Below, piece after piece: positions 34,139 through 45,739 of a DNA stretch of 64,000 nt (positions are counted from its first letter, which is position 1; each line of letters starts with the position of its first letter). A model generated the notes under the pieces. That model saw only the letters and a list, made by a program, of their open reading frames with translations. It had not been told where the DNA came from and did not search any database. The position numbers and the translations under genes are program-made. Origin of the DNA: Macrolepiota albuminosa (taxonomy: Eukaryota; Basidiomycota; Agaricomycetes; Agaricales; Agaricaceae); contig JAMWFC010000087.1 of assembly GCA_027475525.1 (NCBI GenBank), forward strand, positions 124,001-188,000, given 5' to 3'.

Positions 34139-34573
34139 CCAGTCAGTGCATACCAATCAAGCAAAGGGCATGCAACAATTCAAGTTATCCAAGTTAATAT
34201 CAAGACTAGTGAATACAATGGGGAACTACACTATAAGTACTACAGGACCAGGTCTCAGGGTTCTGGGATGTCTGGGATGGGTTCCAGGAGTCATTGAGTA
34301 GCGGGCAGGGACTGTATACTTGGATCGCACATGTGGGGCACGCGATCAATTGGCACGGAAGGAGCTGTGATGCGGGATGCATGATGGCTGGAAGTGAGTC
34401 ATGTGATCCAATCATTGATTGGGGCTGGTGGCGGCTGATGGCAGTCCTTGATGCATGTGATGGCGGTGTCGGTAGTCGTGATGGCGGGGCACGTCCTGTG
34501 GGGCTGGAGGGAGGGTCTCGGATGGTGTTCTGGGGGTGTCCTGGGGCGGGTCCGGAGGGGAGGGGTCGTGACA
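34139..34573 (-). mobile_element. Truncated LTR-2 copy
   Basis: On the minus strand it starts TGTCACGACCCCTCC at 34573 and follows the LTR-2 sequence to about 34139, where it stops short of the usual CCTGACA end. The insertion junction lies right beside the shared segment at 34574. Confidence 0.7.
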
Positions 34574-34829
34574 GTTTCCCCCAGCTCCCTGAATGTTCCA
34601 CAGACATGAGCTGCTGGGGCAGAAGGAAGTTGGGATGCCAGTTGAACCACAACACGAGAGTTTTCCATTGTAGGGCCATACACCAGTCCAGGTTTACTCT
34701 GACTGTAGAGGTGGTGGAATGGATGTTGTGTGTTCGAGGGTTCAATATGTGTCAAGGATGGCCATTGGAGAGAGTCGACATCAGAGAGAGTGGTAGGATG
34801 ACCTTGATCCTTGATGAACCAGGAATGTT
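34574..34829 (-). repeat. Inverted copy of the 15460-15715 segment
   Basis: On the minus strand it directly continues the KDZ coding frame (..EREVLNIPGSSRIK). See 15460-15715. Confidence 0.75.
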
Positions 34830-34862
34830 TAATACTTCTCTTTCCGCCTCGACCTTTTGCTG

Positions 34863-35016
34863 ATCATTATTGCTTGCATGCCGATTCAAACGGCGAACCT
34901 GGTCCTGAATTGCAATTCTGAGCTTCCAATTAGTGAAATATCATTATTGCTTGCATGCCGATTCAAACGGCGAACCTGGTCCTGAATTGCAATTCTGAGC
35001 TTCCAATTAGTGAAAT
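34863..35016. repeat. 77-bp tandem duplication (assembly type)
   Basis: Second unit starts at 34940. Together with the next one it outlines a joined piece of only ~139 bp, at the KDZ C-terminus. Confidence 0.9.
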
Positions 35017-35155
35017 AGTTTGGGCCATCAGCAATACACCTTACTGCTGCTCCTCAATGTCAAGGGCAAGTTGAATCCTCCAATTAGTGAAATAGTTTGG
35101 GCCATCAGCAATACACCTTACTGCTGCTCCTCAATGTCAAGGGCAAGTTGAATCT
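35002..35155. repeat. 77-bp tandem duplication (assembly type)
   Basis: Second unit starts at 35079. Overlaps the previous duplication by 15 bp. Confidence 0.9.
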
Positions 35156-35284
35156 AGAAGGAATGAATATCCGTCGCTGCAACATCTGTTGAGTGGTTTC
35201 CACTGTCTGCTGCCATTTGGTCTTCACTTGCACTATTGAAGGTCATTGTACAAGCTTTCAGAATATCCATTGCTTTACGGTTTC

Positions 35285-35438
35285 CCTCCTCTCTGAGCCT
35301 TTCTGCCTTAGCTATTCCGGCTTCCCAGCTTGTTAGTAAATCTGTTGATATTCCGACGGATCCTCCTCTCTGAGCCTTTCTGCCTTAGCTATTCCGGCTT
35401 CCCAGCTTGTTAGTAAATCTGTTGATATTCCGACGGAT
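35285..35438. repeat. 77-bp tandem duplication (assembly type)
   Basis: Second unit starts at 35362, within the KDZ coding frame. Confidence 0.9.
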
Positions 35439-36625
35439 CGCTTGGTAAAATATTGAATGGCTGCATCTCTCATCTCAACAGCAGTCCTGTACTTTCGACA
35501 TAGGAATGGAACCATGTCAAGCAGCTTCTTCCAGTTTGAGTCACACATGTGATCATCAAGGATTTCTGCCCGATGTGCCAAGGTAGCTGTACGGGCCATC
35601 TGTGAGACTTCATTTAGTGTAGACCAGAGACTTTCAATTATCTCCCCAGCCAAATGACCGGCCCCAGGAATGAAGGACGGGGCAAAGTGGAAAAAACAAT
35701 CCTCCTTATGCCCATGGACATGAAGAAGTCCTATTGCAAAGTCCACGAGTAGATTATCTGGCAGGACTTCTCCAGCCTCAGCAAGCCGTTCAGAAAATTT
35801 GACACACCACTGGCATGCTATGTCATATACCAGTAGGAGACGCTGAATCCCATCCATGTTGGTCGTCTTAACTGCCCATGTGATGGAAAAGTCTGTATAA
35901 ACCTGGCCTTCACCATGGGTCAAGTTTGTTACACTATTAGGAGCAAAGCAGCCATGCCGTGTACATGCCGTTGCAACAATACCAGTAATGTCGCATGACT
36001 TGTTCATCATCAAGGCCTTTTCAATAGCTTTGAATGTGTTTTCACAGGCGGCTCCCTGGACAGACGTACTGGTAGATGGATGCTTTGCACTCTAGATTTG
36101 TCAGACAGAAGTCGTCCAGCACAGCTGTTGTAAAATATGTTTGTGTCCGATCAAATGTACTGGGGACCAGCTGCAAGCGGATGGTATCCTCCACCAAGAC
36201 ATCCATCTCAGAACACTCACATGAAATGACAGTGATGTAGTGTACTCCAGTTGTGTGAACAATCCATTGTATTGGATTCCCAAAGCAATCATATTTGTCC
36301 ATACGGAACTCATTCGTGGCTGGCCAATCTTCTGGAATATCTTCTATTGGTCGCTTGCGTTTCTTCAGAGAGTTCAGGTTCATGATCAAAATATCTATGA
36401 CCAGGACCTAGCCATTGTACGGGATATCTAATGAGACTGCTCATCAATATTGGCAATATGCCCCAATTTTGACGGGCCAGATACCAGTGGACAGCGGACC
36501 CTATCTGTTGAAGACAAATGGAATCTGTTTGTCATTAACAGACACTAAACAGAAAATCTATATTTTATCATGTGATCCTTCAGTTGAGAACTGTGTGGTT
36601 GCAGAAAATTATATTGTCTACAAAC

Positions 36626-38216
36626 ATGTCTGCCCTCCTGCAACCACCTGAACCAATATTTTCACCAAAGAAAAGACAAGTGGAACCGATATTTACAGCG
36701 GAAGAAAGATCTATCTTTGAACCATACAAGGAACTCTACCGCTCCTCAACTACTCCTCAAGCTCGGACTGCTATCTTGAAGGATAAAATCCTAACAGATA
36801 TCGTCAACTACTAGGCCACTAAGGGGACAGAGCCAAAGACAGGGGAAGAGTGGGCAGAGAGAATCAAAGTAGGTACAGCAACTCATTGCAAAGAACTAGA
36901 CATCATTTGCTTGAATAGAAGGTTGTCCAGTATATCAAGAATTGCTGGCGCCCTTATTACCAGCATAAAGATCCAAAGGTGCTTCTGAAAACTTCACTGC
37001 GAGATGTTGTCCAGCAGACAATGGCAAAGGAGATAAACGAGGAGATCCAGAACTTGTTGAGGGGTAAGGATCACAACGCCTTGGGATTGGATGCATTTGC
37101 ACAATATAATGTGGCTGTCAAAAATGTTATGCATCAACTCACACCGCAGGAGGAAAGTTGTTTACGGAAGATGGTGGCAGAATGGAGCGAAAAAGGAAAT
37201 CCACCAGAAATTCAGTGCAAGTTGGTACTTCTTCTGTCCCCCATCCATCCTCTATTCATTGTACATCCGTCCGCTTGATTCCGCTTTCTAATCGTTGTCT
37301 CTCCAGGAAGGCCCGAAAGCACGGTTTGAAGCGTGTGGACGATGCAGATGTGCTTCGATTTAGAGAGATGGGCATGTTGAGTTGGACTGTTGGACCAAAT
37401 ATATTTCAAACTCGGGCAGAATTGGAAATGCTTGTCCGGGACTATCTAAATACTCATTACAGTGAATCCTAGTTTTCTCCACCTTTGCTCATCATCTGAT
37501 CACTCCGTCAGAAATTGCATCTGGTTACCGGTATGAATCTGCTCCTTACAAGGCAGTGAGGACCAATGATCAGCAATTACTTCGTCAGAAATTGCATCTG
37601 GTTACCGGTATGAATCTGCTCCTTACAAGGCAGTGAGGACCAATGATCAGCAATTCATACATTTAAGGTATCTTCCAGAGGGTCTGATATTCCAAGATCC
37701 TCATAATCTTGGTCAGCCTGAGCTATTGCATCTGCTGAACTTCTGGAGAGACCATCAAGGACAGTATGGATCTGGTGACACCTTCCGCTGGACGGTTTAT
37801 CTCAACCGTCACAAGCAGCCAGTAGCTGCCGAGTATGGCACCCAAGCTGATCGTGAAAAAAATGCGGCAGCAGCAGCAGCACATAAGGCTACATGCAAAA
37901 ATGGAGGGAAAAATCGGAAACAGAGGCCAACACCATCAGCGGTAGTCGATGGCAACAGTAGGACCATTGCTAATGATGGAGCCGCTGATGGCGGATCCGC
38001 TTTAGTCACCGGATCTGCAGCCAACTTGGAGTGGCAACGGGGGCCTACACTTCCCCTGTCACCTAGCGTACCACACACACCACTGCCTGACTTACAGGAG
38101 GAACCTCCTGTCTTGTGCTCACCGCACACTCCCCAGCCTCAGCGCCACAACAGATCCACGGTTCACAACGAATCCCGACCAAATGTATCAGCTTCCGCTC
38201 ACAACAAGTCCGCTCA
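36626..38216 (+). pseudogene. KDZ-linked partner gene, 5' part; cut by a Ty3 insertion
   Basis: ATG 36626 (MSALLQPPEPIF). Intron 1 is 36869-36918 and intron 2 is 37221-37306, both in agreement with frame. Exons read KDPKVLLKTSLRDVVQQ, AFAQYNVAVKNVMHQLTPQEE and KARKHGLKRVDDADVLRF. A TAG near 36812 replaces Trp and a stop occurs at 37470. Downstream, after a 77-bp duplication, a frame with LRYLPEGLIFQDPHN, FRWTVYLNRHKQPV and a Lys/Ala stretch runs to 38216, where element B is inserted. The C-terminal part now lies at 55678-56055 on the other strand. Function unknown; it is likely part of the KDZ unit because both copies carry it. Confidence 0.6.
37506..37659. repeat. 77-bp tandem duplication (assembly type)
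   Basis: Second unit starts at 37583, in the KDZ partner gene. Confidence 0.9.
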
Positions 38217-38449
38217 TGTAGCGTAGTCTGCTATGTGGCGTTGGCCACATAGCTTTACTTACTGTATAGTAGTAAATATTATATTATATTTATTATAATA
38301 TAATATTATTTACATTAGTATATAATTAGTTACCCTGCTGCTTACAAAGCAGCTTATTTTGTGTTGATACTACATAGTCAATAGACCGGACTGGTCTGAT
38401 TCTGTGCAGTGTGAACCTAAGCTCTCACAATCTCTATAACTTCGTTACA
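38217..38449 (+). repeat. 5' LTR of element B/D
   Basis: 233 bp, TGTAGCGTAGTC..CTTCGTTACA. It matches 56056-56365 in reverse complement once the 77-bp duplication there is discounted. Contains the short inverted repeats TATGTGGCGTTGGCCACATA and CTGCTTACAAAGCAG. Next to it is T-TTTTTT-GAATCC, not a tRNA-type TGG primer site. Confidence 0.9.
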
Positions 38450-39004
38450 TTTTTTTGAATCCGCCAGCTAGGATCTATTGCCTAGCATCCGATGTCAGTC
38501 GTTGAGTTCGTTGACAGAACTCTATCAGCTTCTCGAGCTTCTTGCACAGCCACACCATGCAAATTTCAAACAGGGGATTGATGAGTAATCCCATACCTGC
38601 AGCGCCCACTGACGGCGGGTGAAATGCCCACGACCTACGGGGAGACCCAGCAGACACCCAGGACGCGTCAGCGTCCAATGCGGGTCAGGTAAGACCCAAG
38701 GCTCGAGACCGAGGTCAGAGTACCGACCTAGCCGGGAATGAGAGCGAGGCCCGGAGAGCTGAAAGCTCACAGCAGGACGGTCCGCAACGCCTCCAAGACA
38801 AGATGCCCAGGGGATTAACGCCCCCAGTTACGCAGTTGCCAGGAGGACCGCGACGGTCTAGCCGATTGGCTTCCAAAGGACCCCCGCAGGACGGCTGACA
38901 GTCAACCGGCGCCTATGGCGCCCCAGGAGACGCCGAGTCGTCAGTACGGACTGGGAGAGCCCTCCCTGCGAGCCGGAGCAGTGGGACCAGGCGGTCCACA
39001 GCGG

Positions 39005-39158
39005 GTCCAATGCCTTCTAAAGTAGCGGAATCCCGCTTAGAAGAGGTACCGGAGGAGGCTGCAAGGCCTGAAGTATACCGCGTCCAATGCCTTCTAAAGT
39101 AGCGGAATCCCGCTTAGAAGAGGTACCGGAGGAGGCTGCAAGGCCTGAAGTATACCGC
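39005..39158. repeat. 77-bp tandem duplication (assembly type)
   Basis: Second unit starts at 39082, in element B Gag. Confidence 0.9.
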
Positions 39159-40776
39159 ATGGAAGATCGATTTCCGCGCACACCAGCAGTGGAGGAAGCT
39201 CCGGAGGTTGTAGAGCTTCCAGAGGAGGTGATGGAGTCGTCAAGTGACGACAACGTCGGAGCAGAGGAGCAGCGGCTGAAAACCGTGTACACCATGCGCT
39301 TGCGGGTGTTCTGGGACTTGCACCCAGAGGTGATGAAATACACCACCCAAGCGCGACTCGAGCGCTACGCGTCAGCCCATATAGTAGCACTTAGGCGACA
39401 AGGGCACAAAGTGCCCAATGTATTCAGTACGAAATATACTGATTTGATGGTGAGAGTGCTCACTATGGAGCTGCAAATGTATGTGCAGTGTAAGGCCACA
39501 CGGCAATCGGGGGTCTTGACCCCCTGGAGCCACACGTCCGAGGAATGCTCAGCATGACGCAATCAAGACGTCGGAATCGAGCTAGTGGAGGCACTAGCAC
39601 GGGCGCAAGAAGTGCCCGAAGTAAGACCGGTGAGTACTTTTTATACTCCAGCAGGACAAGGGTGGCGTGAGGAGCCCCCGCACATGCATAACCATGACCG
39701 TAGGACAGATATGTCAGGTCTGGATGGGCACAATAGCACTGTGCTCAAAGTGGAAAGCGAGGCATCTGTGATGCCGCGCGTGCCCATGGCCGAAACGTTG
39801 AGCGACAGAGTCGCGTATCAACGTATGCGCAATGGCGACCTCAGGACTAAGGGACAGTCCCTTATCAACGATCAGGGCATTGTATTCGAGGGCACTAAGC
39901 CCATTGACGAGATGCGTCGTCAATTCGTCATGCAGGGTCAGGAGAATCAAGCTTCTCCAGGTCCAGGGCGGCGCAACGATCATGATCGAGGAGACTTCCT
40001 CGATCGAGATGGCGCCATGAGACGTGATGTCCCTGGTAACGGCTGGGATGACGGTCCTAGATCAATCCCTTGAGACGAGGGCAATTATGCCCACAGTTGA
40101 GGAGGCTCGGGACGTCCTCCGCAAGGTGGATGGGGGAAGTCACTTCCCCATGCCGCTGATTTGGCGACTAGATCCCCGGGTCAGCGGGAAGCCATTCGAA
40201 TGCATCGTGAAGCCATGCACGATTGCCTGCATTGAGTAGTCGATGATGCCCTGGGCATAACCTTACGGTTACCAGATGGAGTGAAGCTGCGTAAAGCAGA
40301 CAGTAGGCACATTTGCGCCTATACAGGCACGTCCAAGTTCAGCGACCTGGAAGATTGGGCGATGGATGTATGCACCCATCTTGCCATGTGCTTATACGGA
40401 GGTGACCGTATGGAACAAGAACGAATCTTCGTTCTGCCTGAGTTCTTGGCCGGAGAGGCCATGGGTTGGTTTCGACGGGCAGTACTGCACGTCAACCGTG
40501 TCCAATATGACTGGACATTTAAAGGAGTCCTTACAGGACTGTACGATCGATTCGTACACCCCTCAACGCTCCAGGATGCAAGGTGGGACTTCCAGTCCGC
40601 CAAGTACACCGAGAAGTTGGGAGTACAAGGGTTCTATGATACCCTTAATGACCATGCCCAGAACATGGCAGTATACCCAGACGGGTATACAATGCTCGAA
40701 ACGTTCTTGGATGGCATTCCAGCAGATATGCGCCGCTATTTGATACGTGAGGACGGATTGTCCCCAGAAGTCAACG

Positions 40777-40930
40777 ATGTGGAAGAATTTGTGGCATATG
40801 CCATCTGGTATGAGCAGTCTCTGAAGACTGCTAACCACTACGAACATCGGAGTATGTGGAAGAATTTGTGGCATATGCCATCTGGTATGAGCAGTCTCTG
40901 AAGACTGCTAACCACTACGAACATCGGAGT
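40777..40930. repeat. 77-bp tandem duplication (assembly type)
   Basis: Second unit starts at 40854, at the capsid end of element B. Confidence 0.9.
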
Positions 40931-41743
40931 GGGCACAAAGGGGGACCCAGGCGACTACCGCCTGGTGGGACACCCTCACGGGGTCAGCATGTGGGGACCT
41001 TCCTGGCCAAAAAGACCGATTTGGACCGTGACCACAACACGCAGTTTGTTGTACGCAGAACCCCTGCTGCAAACCAAGGGCGGAGCCGCCCACGCCCAGA
41101 GCGGGCGCCGGACGGCAAACGTCCTAAACCAAGGCCGGACTTCAAGCCGGCCAACCCACCGGGGCAGTCGGGGACTTGCTTCGCATGTGGCCAACCAGGC
41201 CACTACGCTACCAACTGCCCTGCGAAGCCAGGACCCCCGAGGAAGGGGTATACACCCCGCGCCCACCTTCGAGCTGCACATACTGCAGCCGCAAGTGGGA
41301 GTGATGGAGACGTATCTGCCGATTCTGAGGCAGAGCACCCCACAAACGACCAGGAGCCCCCAGAGGAGGCATCGGGCGCTGAGCCCAAGAGTGTGGTCGT
41401 GGAGGGGGAGGAGTACATCACAGTCGACGTATATGACGACGTCTACGACAATGAGTATTACAGTCGCGACAGCGACTCTGAGTGCCTAGCGGCGATGACA
41501 GATTGGCCGTCCACAAATGATCCTGAATGGAATAACGTGGTTCGAATGAAGAAGGTGACTCTTCGTCGTGCAGAGGGCACTTTGCAGCGCCCTACATTGA
41601 AACGAGCAGACAAGGAGTGCCTGGTCTCATATGTGGACGTAGACGGCCACAAGGCATGGACCCTATGGGACTCTGGGAGTACCACATCAGGCATAACGCC
41701 CCAGTTCGCCCATGTGTACGGAATATCCGTGCAGGAGTTGGAT

Positions 41744-41897
41744 ACGCCATTGGCGTTACAGCTGGGCACCGTAGGGAGCCAAGCCATGGTGCAGTATGGG
41801 ACAAATGTGAATGTCCAAACACGCCATTGGCGTTACAGCTGGGCACCGTAGGGAGCCGAGCCATGGTGCAGTATGGGACAAATGTGAATGTCCAAAC
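41744..41897. repeat. 77-bp tandem duplication (assembly type)
   Basis: Second unit starts at 41821, in the element B protease; the units differ at one base. Confidence 0.9.
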
Positions 41898-42333
41898 GCC
41901 AGGCTCACGTAGCCGGGAATACATGGATGTAGCGAACTTCGATCGCTACGATATGATACTGGGAACGCCATTCATGCGGCGTAACAAAGTCATACTAGAC
42001 TTTGACCAATGTCAGGTACTAGTGAATGGGAAAGTGATCCCAGCTGAACGAGCTACAGCAGACGACACTGATAATTGTCTGCGATGTCATCGCACTACGG
42101 AGAAACGCAAGGACTCTCCATGACTTGGCCGGCGCAGAGTGCCGGCCGTGGAGGATGTGGAGGAGGAAGTGCAGGCTATGCCTGGACTGAGCGCAGACCA
42201 CAACGTGGTAATGATGAGCAAGGAGGAGTATCAAGCCTCCAAGAGGAGCAACGAGCGAATAATCGCTCCTGAGATTCGAGGCGCAAGGCCTCCAGACAAA
42301 CGCCATCGAAAGGTGAGATGACGGGAGGACTCA

Positions 42334-44109
42334 GTGGATGTATGTCCACCTACGTCCTCACGAGTCAAGTTGGAAGACTTGAAAGACAGCATCCGAGAGG
42401 TGGAAGCCTCAGTAGAGGGGGACACACGGTCCCTATGGGAGCGACCAGCTCCCCTACCGGAGTACGACTGGGCATACGACCCCCGAATGCCGCAAGAGTG
42501 GAACGAGCTGGTGGCAGCCACGTGTGCGCAAAATGCGCACCAGAGACGGATGACCGTCAAACCAGCGTATCGCCAGCCAGCCCCGGATGAGGTATCCGTA
42601 GCGTACTCGCTTGTACGTGAAGGAAGAAGCCTCGTGGCTTATAAGACAGCGGCAGCGGGTGCCCCGCTGAGACTACATATACCTGATGACAGTGTCAATC
42701 AGGTGCTCGCACTGTGCGAGCAGTATGCACCGCCGCCTCGGCCACCCTCAGAGACGGTGGAAGTACTTCCCCCGGTACGCATGAAGGGGAAACAGAAGGC
42801 GACAAGCCTTCGTGAGGAAGATATTCCTTGGTTGCGTCAGCAATGGCAAGAAGAATTTGCCGACATGGTCAATGGGACCAAGGAGGAGCTCCTGCCATGG
42901 CGGGAGGTGAATCATGAGATTAATCTCATAGACGAGAACAAGCAGTATAAGTACCACTTGCCGCGCTGTCCGTGCGCCCTCCAGGAGCAACTACGTGATA
43001 AGACTAATCGCTATTTGAATGCTCAATGGTGGTCCCCATGCACCACCGCTCAAGCTGCACCGTTATTGTGCATCCCAAAGAAGGATGGAACCCTTCGAAC
43101 AGCTCTTGATGCGCGTCAGCGCAATGACAATACCATAAAGGATGTAACTCCTTTACCAGATCAAGAGGTGATCCAGGAAGACGTGGCTCGGGCGAAGTAT
43201 CGCTCGAAGATTGACCTTACTGACGCTTACGAGCAGGTGCGCATTCGCACCGAGGACATACCCAAGACCGTATTTGCGTCGATCATGGGTACATTCACGA
43301 GCAATATAATGCAGATTGGAGACTGCAATGCTCCAGCAACTTTCCAGAGGCTAATGACCTCTATCTTCCGAGACGTAATAGGACGTTTCATGCACGTCTA
43401 CTTAGATGACATATTCATCTACTCGGATACCATGGAGGAGCATGAGCAGCACCTCAGAGTCGTATTCGAACGACTGCGCAAGTACAAGTTGTACTTGAAG
43501 TGGAAAAAATGTGAGCTCTACGCTCAGAGTATAGACTGCCTAGGGCATGTCATAGATGAGCGGGGTATCCACCCTGATCAGGACAAGCTCGATCGTATTC
43601 GGGAGTGGCGCATGCCCCGAAACTACAATGACATCCAACGATTTGTTGGCCTTGTCAACTACATATCGAGCTTCTTGCCCGATGTCACAGCCTATACTGG
43701 GCCACTTATGGCCATGACGCAGAACGGATCACCGTTCAATTGGAGGCCGTTGCACCAGCGGTGCTTCGAGATGGTCAAACGGATCTGTACGAAGACTCCG
43801 GTGATTCGACCAATCGACCCTAGACGGGACGAGCCAATATGGCTCATTTGCGACGCGTCCAAGACAGGCGTCGGAGCCATGTACGGCCAGGGAAGCAGCT
43901 GGCAGATGTGCCGCCCAGCAGGGTTCATGTCGAAGAAGTTCACGACGGCCTAGCAAAACTATGCAGTGCACGAGCTGGAGACTCTTGCCATACTCGAGGC
44001 CCTCCTCAAGTGGGAGGATAAGCTGATGGGATACCCCATCCACATCATAACGGACCACAAAGCCCTTGAGTTCTTTAAAACTCAGGTGAACTTGTCGCCA
44101 TGTCAGCGA
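42334..44109 (+). CDS. Element B reverse transcriptase and RNase H (truncated by inversion)
   Basis: A 539-codon frame (42334-43953) holds the linker, RT (LLCIPKKDGTLRTALD, KIDLTDAYEQVRI, QIGDCNAPATFQRLM, VYLDDIFIYSD) and the RNase H start (WLICDASKTGVGA). A TAG at 43951 replaces a Gln (TA-QQNYAVHELE in the relatives). RNase H continues (LETLAILEALLKWED, IITDHKALEFFKTQV) to 44109. All RT catalytic residues are present. This is the best-preserved pol in the window. Confidence 0.9.
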
Positions 44110-44110
44110 T

Positions 44111-45728
44111 ATTGGTACACCTTATGCATAAGAACAAGGTGTTGTTGGATTTTGTGAACAACATGGTTGTTGTAAATGGTGTGCATTTGAAGACAGAAAA
44201 AGTTGTGTTGAACGACACAGATGGTTGCCCAAGGCACTATCACGCAACTGAAAAGTGGCATGATGAATGCAACTGACTAGATGGTTGCAAGAAAGCAACT
44301 GTACAGGAGGTGGAAGACAAGCACATCCCATTAAAAAGCCTGCTGGCAGACTCGCTGGCAATTCTGATAACTGAGGAAGAGTTTCAAGGAACTCTGAAGA
44401 TGAGGAAGCATCTGGATGCAAATGGATATATGAAGAGAAAGCCTAATCAGGCTACACAGCGTAAGAATGAGCATGGTAAATGCATGGTGGAGTTGCTGGA
44501 ATGCCAGCTGACTAGCTCTTGAGTGTGGATGGAGGATCTCATCAAGGACAAGGTATATAGTACAATGGGAACTGTGAAAAGCACGAGGTTGCTAATAGAT
44601 CAACCTGTGCCTTGGCCAGAAGTGCAATGGGCATATGACCCACGAATGCCACAAGAGTGAAACAAGTTGGTAGCGTCAATGATGATGCATATTATGGAAA
44701 GGATGCAGTCAACCCAGACAGGAGAAGTATACCGTCATGCACAGGAGGATGAAATTTCCAAAGTATTGGATATCATATTTGATGGAGTATCACTGAAGGC
44801 GAGAAGCATGCAATTGTCATCAAATATGACAAGAGTGGCAAGGAGGCAACCAGTCATAAGGTTGAATCTGGGAGATTTCACAGAAAAGCACATACATGCC
44901 TTATAGGAGCAATTTGAACCAAAGGTTCAGCTACATATAGCATGTGTATCGAAAGGGAAAGATAAGGCTATGAGCCTTACAAAGGAAGATATTCCTCAAT
45001 TGCACCAGCAATGGCAACATGAATTTGCTGATATCATCAACAGAACAAAAGAAGAACTTCCTTTATGGCGAGAGGTTAATCATGAGATCAATCTCATCAA
45101 TGATAATAAGCAGTACAAGTACCATTTGCCTCGCTATTCACAAGCACTACAGGATCAGCTTCGTGAAAAGATAAACAGATATATAAACATAAAGTGGTGG
45201 GAACCACAACCTATGATGCAAGCTGCACCTTTACTTTGTATTCCCAAGAAGGATGGAACATTACAAACTGCATTGAATGCATGATAGCACATAATAATAC
45301 AGTCAAGGATGTAACCACTGATGGCCATGACCCAGAATGGGTCCCCTTTTCACTGGAGACTACTGCATCAGCAGTGCTTTGAGATGATTAAGCACATTTG
45401 CGCAAAGACACCAATAATCTGGCCGATTGATCCACGCATTGATGAGCCCATTTGGCTTATATGCGATGCATCAAAGACTGGGGTTGGAGCCATATTTGGC
45501 CAAGGTAAGACGTGGCAAACTTGCCAACCAGCAGGATTTATGTCCTATAAGCTCACTGCTGCACAGCAGAACTATGCTGTACATGAGTTAGAAACACTTG
45601 CTATCCTAGAAGCCCTCCTAAAGTGGGAGGATAAGCTGATGAGATATAAGATTCATATCATCACAGATCACAAAGCACTCAAGTTTTTCAAGACTCAAGT
45701 GCACCTATCACCACGACAACGTTGCTGA
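44111..45728 (+). pseudogene. Element C protease end, linker, deleted RT, RNase H
   Basis: Linker motifs (YDPRMPQE near 44640; EDIPQLHQQWQHEF near 44980) precede an RT N-terminus (LLCIPKKDGTLQTALNA, to about 45284). The frame then jumps from KDVT (about 45310) to MAMTQNGSPFHW (45321), skipping about 550 bp that in element B encode the RT core with YLDD. RNase H (WLICDASKTGVGA, LETLAILEALLKWED) is intact in frame to 45728. Confidence 0.8.
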
Positions 45729-45739
45729 ATTGACTACAT

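Larger units (their letters stand above)
34830..36389 (-). pseudogene. KDZ (Kyakuja-Dileera-Zisupton) type transposase, internally deleted
   Basis: N to C on the minus strand: a CxC2-type cysteine cluster (VHYITVISCECSE, then LDDFCLTNLECKASIYQY); an abrupt jump to GIVATACTRHGCFAPNSV; the catalytic segment VYDIACQW; HVHGHKEDC; a block with GAGHLAGEIIESLWSTLNEVSQMARTA; then a helical C-terminus (QDQVRRLNRHASNNDQQKVEAEREVL). The residues usually found between the CxC2 domain and the core are missing, as is part of the core, so it is non-functional. Stops near 36042 and 77-bp duplications at 34863, 35002 and 35285 disturb the frame further. It is divergent to the gene at 36626. Confidence 0.8.
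38640..42122 (+). pseudogene. Element B Gag and protease
   Basis: A Gag N-terminal frame (38640-38900, TGA) continues after the 77-bp duplication at 39005 into segments homologous to element A Gag: the capsid (SDLEDWAMDVCTHLA, YDTLNDHAQNMAVYP, SPEVNDVEEFVAYAI), a zinc knuckle CFACGQPGHYATNC near 41180, an acidic tail (YITVDVYDDVYDNEYY), then protease with LWDSGSTTSGI near 41670 and YDMILGTPFMRRNK near 41950. The frame ends with TGA at 42120-42122. Stops near 40072 and 40238 and three 77-bp duplications (39005, 40777, 41744) break it. The start codon is not clear. Confidence 0.8.
38217..44109 (+). mobile_element. Ty3/gypsy element B: 5' half of the B/D element
   Basis: Runs from the 5' LTR through gag, protease and RT into RNase H, then stops abruptly at 44109 in SPCQR, where the RRWIDY motif should follow. 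The missing part is found at 56056-61824 on the opposite strand. TSD GCTCA precedes it (38212-38216). It is CpG-rich and otherwise well preserved. Confidence 0.9.

Noticed and set aside
44109..44111. Template switching between two elements during reverse transcription as the cause of the B-to-C junction.
   Set aside because: The matching reciprocal junction at 61824, the shared TSD and the split host gene are explained by one inversion and not by template switching.
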